Positions 10,682 to 21,627 of a stretch of DNA of 64,000 bases are shown here, in pieces. A program made the translations under genes and the position numbers. The notes under the pieces were generated by a model that was given only the letters and a program-made list of their open reading frames with translations, was not told the origin of the DNA and ran no database searches. Position 1 is the stretch's first letter. Every line of letters begins with the position of its first letter. The stretch is from Climacium dendroides (lineage: Eukaryota; Streptophyta; Bryopsida; Hypnales; Climaciaceae), in assembly GCA_950106755.1 (NCBI GenBank), contig OX467089.1, forward strand, positions 29,555,345 through 29,619,344, written 5' to 3'.

Positions 10682-12169
10682 ATGCCGAGGGCGAAGAAGG
10701 CTTCCAAGGAGCCGAAGGGAAAAGAAGAAGCCCCCTCTATTCAGTGGACAAGGGAGAATCCCTCGGAGAATTGCAAAGCATTCTTAATCGAATTGATTGT
10801 GAAGTTTTTTGAGACAGAGACTACAGTGTCTCTTGACACTAAATATGTGCGATATGAAGAGGACTGCAACGAGAAATTCTTTGTGGATATGAGGTAGAGG
10901 ATGTTGAACGCCTTGCACGTACCGCAGTGGATTGATGAAAAGGAGAAGAAGAATTTTCCCAAATTTCTTGACAACAAGGTGCATGATGCATTATGGAATG
11001 CTTCGGTCATTTTGGATAAATATTGGAGGAAGAAACGCGAAAATGATGAAGCCTCCGAGCATGTCATTATGAAAGCGGATTTATTCACCAAAAGGTGCCA
11101 ACCATTTACGAAGAGGCAGAATAGAGCACGGTCAATTGGTTGGTGGATGAGCAAGCCTGGAATGGACCAAGCACAAAATACACGTCGCCTTCTAATAGCC
11201 CTTCCGGAAACGGCCACAGTGATTCCCGTAAATAACAAAATCATGCGGGGTGGCTATGCTACAATTCGGAGAGTGCGAATAGAAGGATGTGGGGAGATTC
11301 ATCCATCATGGGAGTTTGCAGCAAAGATGTCTCTCCAAGAAGGTGAACGACCTGCTTTTGCAAAGATGGAACACAATACTGAGACTATGGCAGTAAGGAT
11401 TCCGCATACTGGAGTGATACGTTTTTTTGCAGTGCATTCCAAAAAGAATGAAGGATACTCATTCTGGTGGAACGGCGGTACATTGCGTGAAATGATGTGT
11501 CGAGATGACGACTATCCAGACAATATAGCCCTTCGAGTGCTGTATGAGCCGCGTATAACAGAAGAAGAAATCATTGCTGCTAAAAATCTGAAGCGATTTA
11601 GAGCCAAACGCGTGGAGCTTGCATGGGCATTACTGCACATCATGAATGCGGTGCACACCGCTGGACATCTCCACAACGACATTTCTCCGGACAACATCAT
11701 GTTTCATTTTCCTGAAGATGAGTCCCGAGTTTACATTGGAATTTGTAATTGGGGGATGACTACAGTGTTGAGCGAGCCTATGAAGTCGTTGTATACATTC
11801 ACATCAACAGCTGAAAAGGACGAAGCTATAAAGAGGAGGTGGTGGGTGAATCCCAGTATTACTTATGTACACGGAAGAGATGCGGATGTGCAAAACATCC
11901 CTTCTTTTTCCATGCAATCCGAGCAGTATGCTGTTGCTAAATTAGCTGAACGGATCAATAGGCAGTGCATGTCGGAGGCGTATCACAAGTTGCAGCGTGA
12001 ATCAAGTAGCTCACATGTCAAGTACCTCCATCCACAATTTGCACAGGTGTTTGATACTTACTTGAAGCGCGTTCAGAACAAAGAGAGTACTTTGGCACAA
12101 GTCATCTTCCGTTTTAGTACTTCATTCAACTGGCCTATTCCGGATGAACACTTCCGTGGTTCATATTGA
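10682..12169 (+). pseudogene. Kinase-like gene (probable pseudokinase) with one in-frame TAG
   Basis: The ATG at 10682 begins a Lys-rich N-terminus, then WTRENPSENCKAFLIELI, faintly like a Myb/SANT-type helix. A single TAG at 10895-10897 breaks an otherwise continuous frame that ends at TGA 12167-12169, about 495 codons. The kinase fold is seen as a glycine-loop-like GGYATIRRV, then FAAKMS (the ATP-site Lys), a hydrophobic C-lobe helix, and HNDISPDNIMF near residue 330, the HxDxxxxN catalytic loop. The DFG motif is replaced by CNWG, losing the metal-binding Asp, so phosphotransfer is doubtful. The relative at 16898-17329 has CDWG. The TAG sits in DMR-stop-RML, where Gln fits. If the TAG terminates, initiation at ATG 10901 would still give a 422-aa kinase-like protein. 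Its promoter carries a CGGACGG array. Confidence 0.65.
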
Positions 12170-13587
12170 AGTTCAAGAATAGTTTATATAAATATATAGG
12201 CTGGTAGTATGCATAGATGCCAAGTAGTATGTATGCGAGTTACATAGTTGCATTGCATATGTGCACCATTTTGATTTTTTAAGACCAATGAATGCCAATG
12301 TCGTTGGACTTTTATGTGCCTTTGTAATTGACGAGGATATTTTAATTGATAATGATTTTTAAAGTGTGTGAATTGTCCCTATCTTTTGTCATTGTTGGTT
12401 TGCAATTTTGCATAGAAAAGTCTAAAACCCTGCAATTACGGAAATTGTGATTTTTTAAGTTGGTATTTGCAAGATTGGGAAGTTTTTGTTTTAAATTGTA
12501 TGGTCTTCCAATTGTTCAATTTGCCATGTATGGTTGAAGATATTCAGTTGGACAATGTATTATGTATAATTGTAAATTGTCTTCTAGATTCTAGAAGCAT
12601 GGTTTTTTGTTTGGTATCAATGGTGTGTTGTTAATTTTTTGCATGCAACGAGTTTGTCGGCTTCATTAACATGTTAAAAAAAAATAGTAATTACCCCCTA
12701 AATGCTTGAGGACCCAAAATATTAAATATGGTGTTTGCAAAACTTTGAAGTTCAGTAAAACCTAACTATTTTTCATCATTTTAGTAAGCTAATAATTTTG
12801 GGAAATTCTTTTTGAAGTCTTCTTTTGGCTCCAGAAGTCCGATCTTGCAATTAAAGGACAATGATTTTTCTAAAAGAGATATTATGCAAGGGTACCTTGT
12901 GCAATCTTGACTTTTCTTTTGTGTTAAGAGCTTTTGGAAATGAGCTTCAAATACAGTAGGTCTTGGAGGAAAATTCATATTGGAAATTCATATTAAAAAA
13001 TTATAGAGTAAATTTTGCAAAGCTGTAAATTGATTGGGCAAGTTTGGCCCATTAACCTCATATTCTTTGGGTCCCCAACATTTTAGATTTGCCTTGCCAA
13101 AAAGGCTTCAACTTTTTTTTGTGATTTTAACAGCATCATTGTCAAATGTTATAATCTTTCACTCTACAAGTAATATTGTTGTGCTTTCTATTCCTATGCA
13201 ATCTCTAACAAGTCTAGTTTGAATTTGTATGGTTACAATTCCAAAAAAATTGATACATCTTACCAAAATGTGGGCTCTTTGTTCAATTTAGAGCAAATTA
13301 AAGGAAGTTTAAATTTGAAAATAAGGCTTCAGCATGTAGGGGTTACAACATCCTATGGTTATTTGGATGATTGAATTTGTTTGAACCATGAACCATTGTT
13401 TTCTTGGGCCAATTGAAGGCCCAAATGCCTAAAAAAAAATGGACTGCACCAAATCTATAGGTTAAATTTGAAGAAAAATTGGATGATAATGCCAAATTGC
13501 TCGAATTTGAAAGAAAAAAAATTGGATGAAATTGCGCACATCAAATGTAACTCATCTAAACCTACACCGAAGTTTACCCCATTTTCC
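12170..13587. other. AT-rich intergenic DNA, nothing recognised
   Basis: 3' flank of the kinase-like gene. No supported gene, structural RNA or tandem repeat was found. Confidence 0.55.
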
Positions 13588-13915
13588 GCCAGATGCCCCG
13601 ATCGGACGACCCCACACCGACCCGTCTACCCCGTCCGCCTCTCGTCTTCCTCCCCATCCGCCCTCCCCGTCCGCCCCCCCCGTCCGTCCTCCCCGTCCGC
13701 CTCCCCGTCCGCCTCCCGGTCCGCCCTCCCCGTCCGCTCTCCCCGTTCGCCCTCCCCGTTCGCCCTCCCCGTTTGCCCTGTCGTCCAGCTCCCCGTCCGC
13801 CGTCTTGTCCGCCTCCCGTCCGCCCCGTCCGCTGGACGGTCAGAACGTCCTATGTCGGCGGACGTTCGGGAACGGCGGACGTAGACGCTGGACGTCCGTC
13901 CGAACATCCGGACGT
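13588..13915. repeat. CGGACGG minisatellite, copy 5
   Basis: CCCCGTCCGCC-type units over about 300 bases, in the CCGTCC orientation on the plus strand. Unlike the other four arrays it has no obvious gene start next to it; it abuts the end of the gag-like element at about 13930. Confidence 0.75.
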
Positions 13916-13930
13916 CCATGTAACCTTGGT

Positions 13931-14586
13931 ACGATCCTCTGATACTACAACGACCTTGGGCACTCTCTCCTATCCATGCGAAGTTAGGTGGTTACAAGTG
14001 CACCCATCCATTCCAACATGTACTAGAGCTATTCCGTTTACCAAGTATGGCAGCAAGACCTCACAGAAGATCGAACACTCGACCGGATTTCTCACCCAGG
14101 AGTTTTAGCACAAGTAGGGAATCCCTCCCTATCCGCCTAGCCTAACAACGGTTTTCTCACCCGGAATCTCAAACTCTAGACACGTTGAGGAACTGAAGCG
14201 CACTCCCAACTCTTTTAATACCTACTCACATGCACTGAAACTTTAATGAATAAAATACACCAAGGGGAGAAGATGTCAACTCTTAGCTTTCTCTCTTGGC
14301 TATCCTCACTTCCGGTCATACAGTAGGCACACAACTTCTCATGGCATAGACATACAACAGCAAAAACAGAAGACACCAAAGAATTTTGTAAAAGAAGACT
14401 TTTTTTCTCCCTCTTCCCTTCTCAGGGCAGATTTATATACAACACCACAAAAGCGCAAAAAGGCAAAAAGTGTTACGGAATCCAGTCGCATTTTCCGGCT
14501 AAACTTCCGATCCTACCTACCTACCAACCATCGGATAGAATCCGGTTCCGATCAATTCATCTAGTATGTACAAAAATTCTTACTAT
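13931..14586 (-). mobile_element. 3' flank of a gag-like retroelement with a primer-site-like motif
   Basis: On the minus strand this is the segment downstream of the gag-like frame. At 13931-13952 it reads TGTAGTATCAGAGGATCG, close to the TGGTATCAGAGC primer-binding motif (initiator tRNA-Met) of plant LTR retrotransposons. A similar GTAGTATCAGAACTAAG occurs at about 22254-22270 on the plus strand. No reverse-transcriptase frame follows in either place, so the element would be non-autonomous or decayed. Assignment is tentative. Confidence 0.35.
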
Positions 14587-16247
14587 CTACAATCCTAACC
14601 CTAAGGTAGGACTCTTCGGCTCGGCTTCCATCCCCTCGAAGATTTTAGTCATGTTCCGGTTCCATTCCCCATCCACAGATTTCGGAACTGGATCGGCCTG
14701 ACCGGAATTGGGTGTGGATTCCAGGTTGATGGCGGATTCTGGGGTGTTTGTTGGTTTAGATGTCGGTGCAGTCATCTTGGGCTTGGTAGTCTTATTCCTC
14801 TCCTCTTCAGCAACTGTCACATCCGGAAACTCTTCCGGTAGGGAGAGTTCCGACAGAGGGACCTCCTTGGCTCCTATCAGCTTTCGACTGCTCTCTTCAA
14901 TCCGATCCGCTGAACTCCGCACCTCCTTCAACGCCGTCTCAACCCACTGTGCGTAGTCCGTGAGAATCCTTACTATCTTAGCACCGGATAGCTTCTTCTC
15001 CTTATGGACTTCGTTGTTGAATATCTTGGCCTTGGTGGCGTCCGCCCCGGGTACTCTAAGAACGTCCTTCACTTGATCCGCTACTCGCCGTATTTCCTCT
15101 GCTATCTCCAACGTGGCGGCTGCATCCTCTCTTAGGACGAGATTTTCCACCTTCAGGGGATCCGCCTCTGTCTGTAGCCGGATTACTTCTTCCGTCCACC
15201 TCTGGTACTCAGCCGGATCGGTGATATAGTCGGCTACCTTCGATGGTAGTTGACTATCTGGCGGCGCATCCACCAGTCTTCCGATCGCCTACAGGGTCAG
15301 ATGCTTCACCTTCCAATCCGCTTGGACATTGGAAAGAATGCCAATCAAATTTTTGAATGGATCCACTTCTTCCTCCATGACACCCTTCCGTTTCTCCTCT
15401 GAGGTTGACGGGCCATGTCCTGGAGGTGTCCCTTGCCCATGGGGAGGAGTTGTCTTCTATCGCTTGATCGGCGGCATGACCTCCTCCTCCTCCTCTTCTG
15501 TTTCCGGATCTGAATCCGGAACCGATTCCGCTTATCGTCTTCTTCCGATTTGCCATACTTTAGGAGAGCTCCCTAAGCCTTCCACTCCTTCTCCTCATCA
15601 ATCGTCAGGAGCTGATGGTTGTGGTACAGGTGGTATAAGTATGGGCATATGGGTGTAGCCCTACTCTTTCCTACCCTCCCGATGAGCTGGGTTACCAAAT
15701 CAAAAATGATCCGAGCCCAATCCACGTTCCGGGTTCCGCTCAGGGAACCGAAAATGGTATTCTCTAAGGTGATTGTCACCCTCATCGGTTTCTCCGGATG
15801 AAGGATCGGAATGAGAAATCTCAAAAGACGACGGTGTCGGTCGTTTATGCAGTCGTCCATTGCATATCCGTCTTTAGGGTTGGGAACGCCATGGAACTTC
15901 CCCCGGATGAATTCATCCTTCTGGCCAGCCATCCCAAGACCCCCTACCCGGAAATCATACACTCCTCTCCAGACTTCCTCAGTCCAGAGGGACGGATTCC
16001 CTCTCAAGGTGTTATCGAACTCATTGGACAATTTGCCCAAGAGTTCCTTCACCATTCTCTCCTCTCGGAATCCCCGAGGTTTCTCAATGAACCCTAGACA
16101 ACCCATAGAAGCTAAGTCTTCTATGAGTTGGTCCTTCTCCTAGTCGTCTGAGGGAATCGCCGAAAATATCTTCTGGAGTTTCACCTCAACCGGACCGGAT
16201 CCTGACGACCCCGTTTTCTTTCGACGTATCAGCAACATGGAGTGCAT
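14587..16247 (-). pseudogene. Gag-like gene of the TCCGGA-rich element family, minus copy
   Basis: From ATG 16247 the frame reads a basic start, IPSDD-stop-EKDQLIEDLASMGCLGF, EEVWRGVYDFRVGG, PNPKDGY, RFLIPILHPEKPMRV and RNVDWARIIFDLV. The plus-strand gene at 17862 has matching segments in the same order. In-frame stops are TAG at 16140-16142, 15573-15575, 15457-15459 and 15289-15291. One frameshift lies near 15535. After it come acidic TEEEEEVMPPIKR, a Pro-rich linker, and an alpha-helical C-terminal part (ITDPAEYQRWTEEVIRLQ onward) ending at TAG 14587. The layout is gag-like and recalls the 'putative plant transposon protein' class; I see no protease or polymerase. Gln suits every internal TAG. 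Confidence 0.6.
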
Positions 16248-16737
16248 CTCCTCTCACACGGATTTCCTCACCGATTCTACCTCATCCGCTCCTAGCCGCA
16301 CGTCTCGTTCCTTACTTCTCTCTCCGATCTCAACCGGAATCACTAGAATTCTACTGAATCACACTATCCTGACACAAGGGTACCAAATGCTATAAACAAC
16401 ATGAAGAGCACCCAATCTCACGAGGAAATGAAAGGGGTAAAACTGGCAGAGTTGGTCTTTAAATAGTCCCAAGACTCTACTGTGGTCATAATGACTATGT
16501 TCCGGTTTGACGGCTTGACATCCGGTCCAACCCTAATCCGATATCTACCCTAATTTTGGATGGGTTTCCGGTCCCGACCAATTTGAAATTTTCAACTGAA
16601 TGGAATCCGGTCTACCCACTATTTCATTTTTCGCGTATATATATCCGATTTCCCTACCACTTGTACTCAGTTCCGGTTCTACTTTACTAGTTTCTGCTCT
16701 GAATTCTAGATAAGCTAAACAAAACCAAAAATTTATG
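16248..16737 (-). other. Upstream region of the minus gag-like gene
   Basis: Rich in CCGGT/TTCCGG words and holds a TATATATAT stretch near 16638-16646. No gene is seen. It probably contains the promoter of the minus-strand gag-like gene. Confidence 0.4.
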
Positions 16738-16862
16738 TTGCGACAGCAATGATGTGGAATATGACTGTAGTGAGTTATATTTTGCAGTGATGTGAAATAT
16801 GACTACAGTAAGTCATATTTTGCAATGACATGAAATATGATTCTTTTAGGTCATATTTTGTA
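16738..16862. repeat. ATGACT...AGTCAT minisatellite, short copy
   Basis: Three units of about 40 bases, each with TATGACTGTAGTGAGTTATA-like inverted halves separated by a spacer with TGATGTGAA. The same family is much longer at 36196-36770 and related forms fill introns of the gene at 37-45 kb. Confidence 0.75.
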
Positions 16863-16897
16863 GCGTTTTACAGCTTTACAGCGTTTTACAGCTTTCA

Positions 16898-17329
16898 CCT
16901 TCAAGAGTTCGTCCATTGTAGCATATCTGTATTTGGATGGCTCTTTCTCCACCATCCTACTAGAAAGTCCCCAATCACAAACTCCTATTAATACCACATT
17001 TTGTTTCTAAGGGTCGAAATGGAGGAGAACGTTGGATGGAGATAAGTCATTATGGAGAAAACCCTCATCATGGCATTTTGCCACTATAACCAACAATGAT
17101 AATGCCAAATTCAGACGATTTTGTCAGTAAATTGCAACCCACCCCAATTGTTCGGAATTCAATCCGCTGTTGGTTTCTCTCAAAATGTCATCATTGTTCA
17201 CTATTTCAAAAACCTTTTGTCAAGCTTCACCTAAAAGCATTGTAAAGATCCGCCATTCCACCAAAGGGTGTATCCTTCCATTGTCTTTGGATGCAAGTAC
17301 AAAAGTCTAATGATGCCCGGGTGCTTCAC
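16898..17329 (-). pseudogene. Kinase-like gene fragment, relative of the gene at 10682
   Basis: On the minus strand: HPGIIRLLYLHPKTMEGYTL, then WWNGGSL, matching VIRFFAVHSKKNEGYSFWWNGGTL of the 10682 gene. After a frameshift comes LALSLLVIVAKCHDEGFLHND, with HNDLSPSNVLLHF as the HxDxxxxN catalytic loop, and VLIGVCDWG in place of DFG. Breaks: TAG 17231-17233, TGA 17124-17126, TAG 17007-17009, plus the frameshift. The 5' part is missing: 25 bases upstream the LTR-like repeat at 17354 begins, so insertion probably truncated it. It is decayed. CDWG here, versus CNWG at 11750, suggests the ancestral motif kept an Asp. Confidence 0.6.
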
Positions 17330-17353
17330 AGGACACGCTCTCGCCTCAATCAT

Positions 17354-17764
17354 TGTGGGAATGTGATCCCACACGCTAGACCCAGAACACTAGCATTTGA
17401 TGAGAAATTTCAAAAATTGTTCTCTTAAAAAGGAATGTTTTTGAGTTCTCATAGAAATTTAGAAAAATTCAAGAATACCAGATATCCGGATCCAGAAAAA
17501 TTCCATTAGGTATAAAAAACCTAATTCTGGAGCCCTAGAAAGTTCCGGAAATCGGATGACGGCGCTGGCCCTAAAAGCCGAAAACCGGATCCGTATTAGG
17601 GTTAGGTTTTTGCCGCCAAAACTTATCCCGTACTCTTGTCCAACCGCCCATCCGTCTGGCCAGTATAAGAAGAGAACTGTAGCCGGCGGAAGGCACGATT
17701 GCCTTCTTATTTTTTTAAATCTGCGTTTTTCGCCTTTCCAACTCTTAGAGATTTCCGGTAGACT
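17354..17764 (+). mobile_element. LTR/promoter-like repeat of the TCCGGA-rich family, copy A
   Basis: Starts TGTGGGAATGTGATCCCACA (palindromic, TG-initiated as LTRs usually are) and matches 21628-22035 in the same orientation at roughly 85 percent by eye. It contains several TTCCGGA words and a TATA element (CAGTATAAGAAG, about 17660). Directly downstream lies the gag-like start at 17862, so it probably supplied that gene's promoter. Confidence 0.6.
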
Positions 17765-17861
17765 GAGGGACTGTGTGAGTTGCGATCGTGCACGGGGGTC
17801 CGGAGTGATTCTTTGTAAGCAAGAGGGGTAGGGAGAGATTGTGCGAGGTTTTCTTGTGAGC

Positions 17862-19098
17862 ATGATGTCTTCCAAGGCGAGCCGGCGTAAGCTGAGGGAG
17901 GAGCCAGAGGACTCAGACGATGCAATGCCACCGCCACCGCCCCGGCCGAGGACAATTCCTGTAATGCGGGTGGTGCCGAAAATTCCAACCGATGAGGTCC
18001 GGCTAGAGCACCTACAACAAAACCTCACCAACATGGGATGTGAGGGTTTGATGGATGTTCCCTGGGGCATCCGAGAGGAGAGTTTAGTGTCAGACTTGCT
18101 TCGTCCGGAAAGCGGTATTTTGGATAACACCCTCCGAGAAAGCCAGAACTGTGGATGATCAATGAGTGGAGGGCCGTCTACAAGTTCCGGATGGCGCCGG
18201 ACAAGGTCATGGAAAAGAACCAAGGGTGCATGGAGGGTGAGTTCCGGCCAACCCGAAGGATGGTCACCAGATTTCCGACCTAGTGAATCCGGAATATCGG
18301 AATGTGGTAGCGTTTCTCAACCCTATCCTTCATCTAACCAAGCCAAGGCAAGTAGTGGCCAAGGTGGCTTCCACTATCCTAAGGAGTCTTCAAAGAAAGC
18401 TGATGATGAATTGGGCCTTTATCATCTACGAATTGGTAGGGGACCTTGTGCGTTCCTTCCGGCAAGGGAAGAAAGGTGGGAGCCCTCTTTCGACTTATGT
18501 CTTCCACCTGTATTCCCACCACTCCCTACTCAAGACAAACAAGAAGGACGCTTATCAGGAGTTGGTTCAACTCTAGAAGTACGGAGGAGAAGAACCTTCT
18601 CCCTGGGAAGGACCGGATGATGAGGAGACGGAGGACGAGGAGCCACCAACTCCTCTGGCAAAGAAGCCCCGGCGGTAGAGGACTCCATCGGCAAGGCCAA
18701 CAGAGGATCTTCCCGCGCCAAAGCCACTGGAGGAAGAAGCTCCAGACTAGAAAGAAGAAGCCGGACCTTCTACACAAGAGGTCCGACTTGTGCAGCCGGA
18801 AGTTGGTCCCGCTCAGACCGAAGCTGGACCCTCCTAGACCAAACTTACGGAGGCAGAGGAGGAAGAGAGGACCGAGCTCCGACTAGGGGGGTTGCCCTTG
18901 GAGGACATTTTAGAGCTGACCAAGCACATCGTGTATCGAACAAAAGACATCATGAAGGTTCTCCAAAACTATGAAGAGACTCTCAAGCGGGTGTGCTAGA
19001 AGATGGCACTGACCGACCAGAACGCCATCTTCCGGAGGACGGACGCGTTGAAGGCCTTATTCGTTAAATTGAGACAAAATGGTCATTTTGAGACTTGA
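17862..19098 (+). pseudogene. Gag-like gene of the TCCGGA-rich element family, plus copy, five in-frame TAGs
   Basis: ATG 17862 begins MMSSKASRRKLREEPEDSDD, a Pro-rich tract, then NLTNMGCEGLMDVPWGIREE, the counterpart of LASMGCLGFIEKPRGFREE at 16.1 kb. Two single-base frameshifts (about 18137 and 18255) break the middle, but both flanks match the minus copy (ELWMINEWRAVYKFR; NPKDGHQISD). From 18286 one frame runs on to 19098, broken only by TAG at 18574, 18676, 18748, 18835 and 18997. Between them lie acidic, Pro-rich and helical segments (LEDILELTKHIVYRTKDIM). All five TAGs are flanked by sequence where Gln is natural (KRVC-stop-KMALTDQ). Intact CAG codons remain in the same stretch. Non-functional. 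Confidence 0.62.
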
Positions 19099-19618
19099 AA
19101 AATTGAAAACCAAAGCCCCATTTCACGAAGAGTTGTTGAATTCAATGATAAATAGAACTGTTTTCTCAACATCAATAAGAAGTTGCATCTAAAGGCATAG
19201 AAGTGGTGATTTAATATGATGACAATCAATTTAATAATGCGATGGTTCTAAAGGTGCTTTTAAGGAAGTTAATCAAGTGAATGAGTTCACTCCAAGTTAA
19301 GAAGCTTCAAGGAACCGTGTCATTTGCAATAGACTAGATCATTCACAGTGAAAACGAACGAATCATTGAGTTTATTTATGATTTTTCCAAATCCATGTGA
19401 AAACAATACAGTTCTTCATAGTTACATGTCGTAGCACATCCTCTGTGTTCTAGTTTCTGTATATTTGCTAATCTATTTATAGTAACTACAATATGTCCGT
19501 ACATACTCAATTTCTCTGAGTACTTACAATTCAATTATCATTCTACTCATGGTAAAAATTAAGAGGCTACAAAATGGATGGATTCTAAAACATGTCTGAC
19601 TTATGTGCACATTTTCTC
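19099..19618. other. Spacer between gag-like pseudogene and locus 1 tail
   Basis: AT-rich, no gene seen. The segment around 19066-19090 (GAGACAAAATGGTCATTTTG) recurs in reverse orientation near 58470-58490, so it belongs to a dispersed repeat. Confidence 0.4.
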
Positions 19619-20532
19619 TCACATTTTTTCGGGGATGTCTGATCCATCAATCTTTACTGCTTCCATTGCTTGCAACTTTGCAAGCCCTCGTAGGATATCC
19701 TCGCGCCTCGAAGGATAATGCGACCGACCTCGACTATCAGAAGTATCCCAATCATTCAAACTCTGCGTAGCCCTGGCTTTCCGCTTTGGCCTTCGGATGC
19801 TTTCGGGAACCGCCAAAGTAGAATGAGATTTTGGACCTTTGAGGGGCGGCCTTGGTAGAACCGGTTTAGAATTTAGGTCTAGAACTACAATCTCGGTAGA
19901 TTTTGAGCCCATACTTTGTCTTTGCTCTTTGACAATTCTTTGTCGAAGAAGACTATCCGATGACGACGTTCGCCTTGCTCCCCGAGACTTCAAATGAGGT
20001 GATGGATTACCATCAAACAAAGTTTTACAAAACGAAACAGCCTTCCCGTGAAGTAAAATCTCCTTATCTCCCTTTAGAAGTGGATCTGATTCCACTCCAA
20101 CAATGGGGATAGATGCTAACGGAGTTGAAGTTTGAACGTCATCCTCGAGCCGAGGATATCTCACAACGTTGTCGACCGGGAGCTTTAGTTTCCGACTTGT
20201 GGGAGTGCCCATACACGAAGTTGGTGATGCAGATCGTCCGTAGCTTGAGGACGTGCGCTTCAACGACGACGGAGAACAAATAGGAGTCCTTCCGGGTCCA
20301 CGACTCGAGGGGCTGTCCACAAGGCCGTCCTCAATATCCCCCTTTGAATAGTCGATGGCAGCCGACGCGGCATCCGCGGTAGAGCGCAACATGTAGGGTT
20401 AGAGAAGGGAGCCATTTCACAGCTTCCACCATCGGATTTGGAGTCACTCGATAGTGCCTTTTCCAATCCAGAGAGGAGGCTCCTTGTGATTTTTTGCTTC
20501 ACAAGTGATCCCAAAAAGCGAACACCTTCAAC
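19619..20532 (-). pseudogene. Locus 1 tail segment: Ser/Arg-rich C-terminal part
   Basis: A good acceptor (TTTAGTGCAG) precedes VEGVRFLGSLVKQKITRSLL at 20532. About 95-135 bases later the coding signal moves to another frame, which runs without a stop to TAA at 19619: Ser-rich, basic, with RRPKRKARA as a possible nuclear signal. Near the end it has YPSRREDILRGLAKLQA, matching YSRRKEILKAREKLRA (47.8 kb) and YSRGPEILKARKLQ (48.3 kb) downstream of the HAD region of locus 2. This shared motif ties the segment to locus 1. The function is unknown. A single indel or an unrecognised small intron explains the frame change. Confidence 0.5.
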
Positions 20533-20744
20533 CTGCACTAAATAATTATTAATAAGCTCAATTCTTGCCTTCTGCATCAACCAAATAGCACTTCGAGGGC
20601 ATACAAATTCTTAAACATTGAGCTAGAAGATGATTTTTAAAAAAAGGATTTCATATATTAATTACAACGAATGGTCATTTACTTGAAATACATAGTACAA
20701 AATGCCTGGACCCTTGCATGCTCAATCACACGGAAGTGTAAACT

Positions 20745-21422
20745 CTAAGTCAAAGTGTAAACTCTACGGCGACGCGTCTCTACACGTAGACCTACTACGG
20801 AAAGCTCGTATGAGCAATTCATGACCTTCGCGGACTCTTTCATGCCCTCAATGATATCTTGGAGGGCATGGTTATCAGGACCGGGCGGGTCTAACCCGAT
20901 CCGATTCTCATTGATGTATTGTTGCATCCCGTCGTCTGGACAGTTGGAATGCAACCTCCGGAGCCAAGGGAGCAGCTCGCCCATGAGCACGTCGTCCCTC
21001 CGCTTGGAATGACTCCAAGTCTCGAGGAACAAGGCATTCCCATTATCATTGCAAATACTCTTTTCAGAAGAATCATCAATGAGAAGAATATTTTGATCGT
21101 TAAAAAACAGGCCCTGACTATGAACGGTGAACAGGCCATCCTCAAAAATCTTCAAGCAGAACACTTTGTTTCTGCGATGGAAGAACTTTCTTGGAGAAAC
21201 TTCTACCTTCGAACACTGCTCCTGGCCTAGTATATCGAAGGGGGCCCTGCAATTGCTGAACAGGTACCCAGCAATCGGTTCTGCATTATGCTTCATCATG
21301 GTGGACCACACAATGACCCTATGCGCAATTTCCGACACTTGCCGCAAGAATTCCCTGACATTCTGTCTAGCGAATTCCCGGACGTTGCACATTTCTATGT
21401 GTATTGAGTTGAGCATGAACAC
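20745..21422 (-). pseudogene. Locus 1 HAD (FCP1/NIF-type) segment lacking its first catalytic motif
   Basis: The open stretch reads FLRQVSEIAHRVIVWSTMM (HAD motif II region), then NILLIDDSSEK (the VDDSP-type motif of FCP1/SCP phosphatases), ETWSHSKRRDDVLMGELLPWLRRLH, and an acidic tail. It aligns along its length with 49240-50040 (ISMWSSM, IVIVDDSP, DTFLLDVLLPWFQNLH). The N-terminal exon with the nucleophile motif (DxDG/DLNG) is not visible upstream, where a TCCGGA-rich element begins at 21628. FCP1-type enzymes dephosphorylate Ser/Thr residues. This copy lacks the nucleophile in the window and should be inactive. Confidence 0.6.
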
Positions 21423-21627
21423 ATGGACACATCAGTTCAATTAGACGTCATTGTACACAATCTATTGAAAGGCTTATATTTTATTTAAGGTAGATTATAA
21501 AATACATGTCAAAATTTCGTTTAAGTATGGGTCGTCAAGACTGCGCATTGAGGCCTACACTATACTATTCTACACGCATGTCGCCCACGGACACAGGTTC
21601 CGTCTGCGCAATTCATTCAAGGATAGG

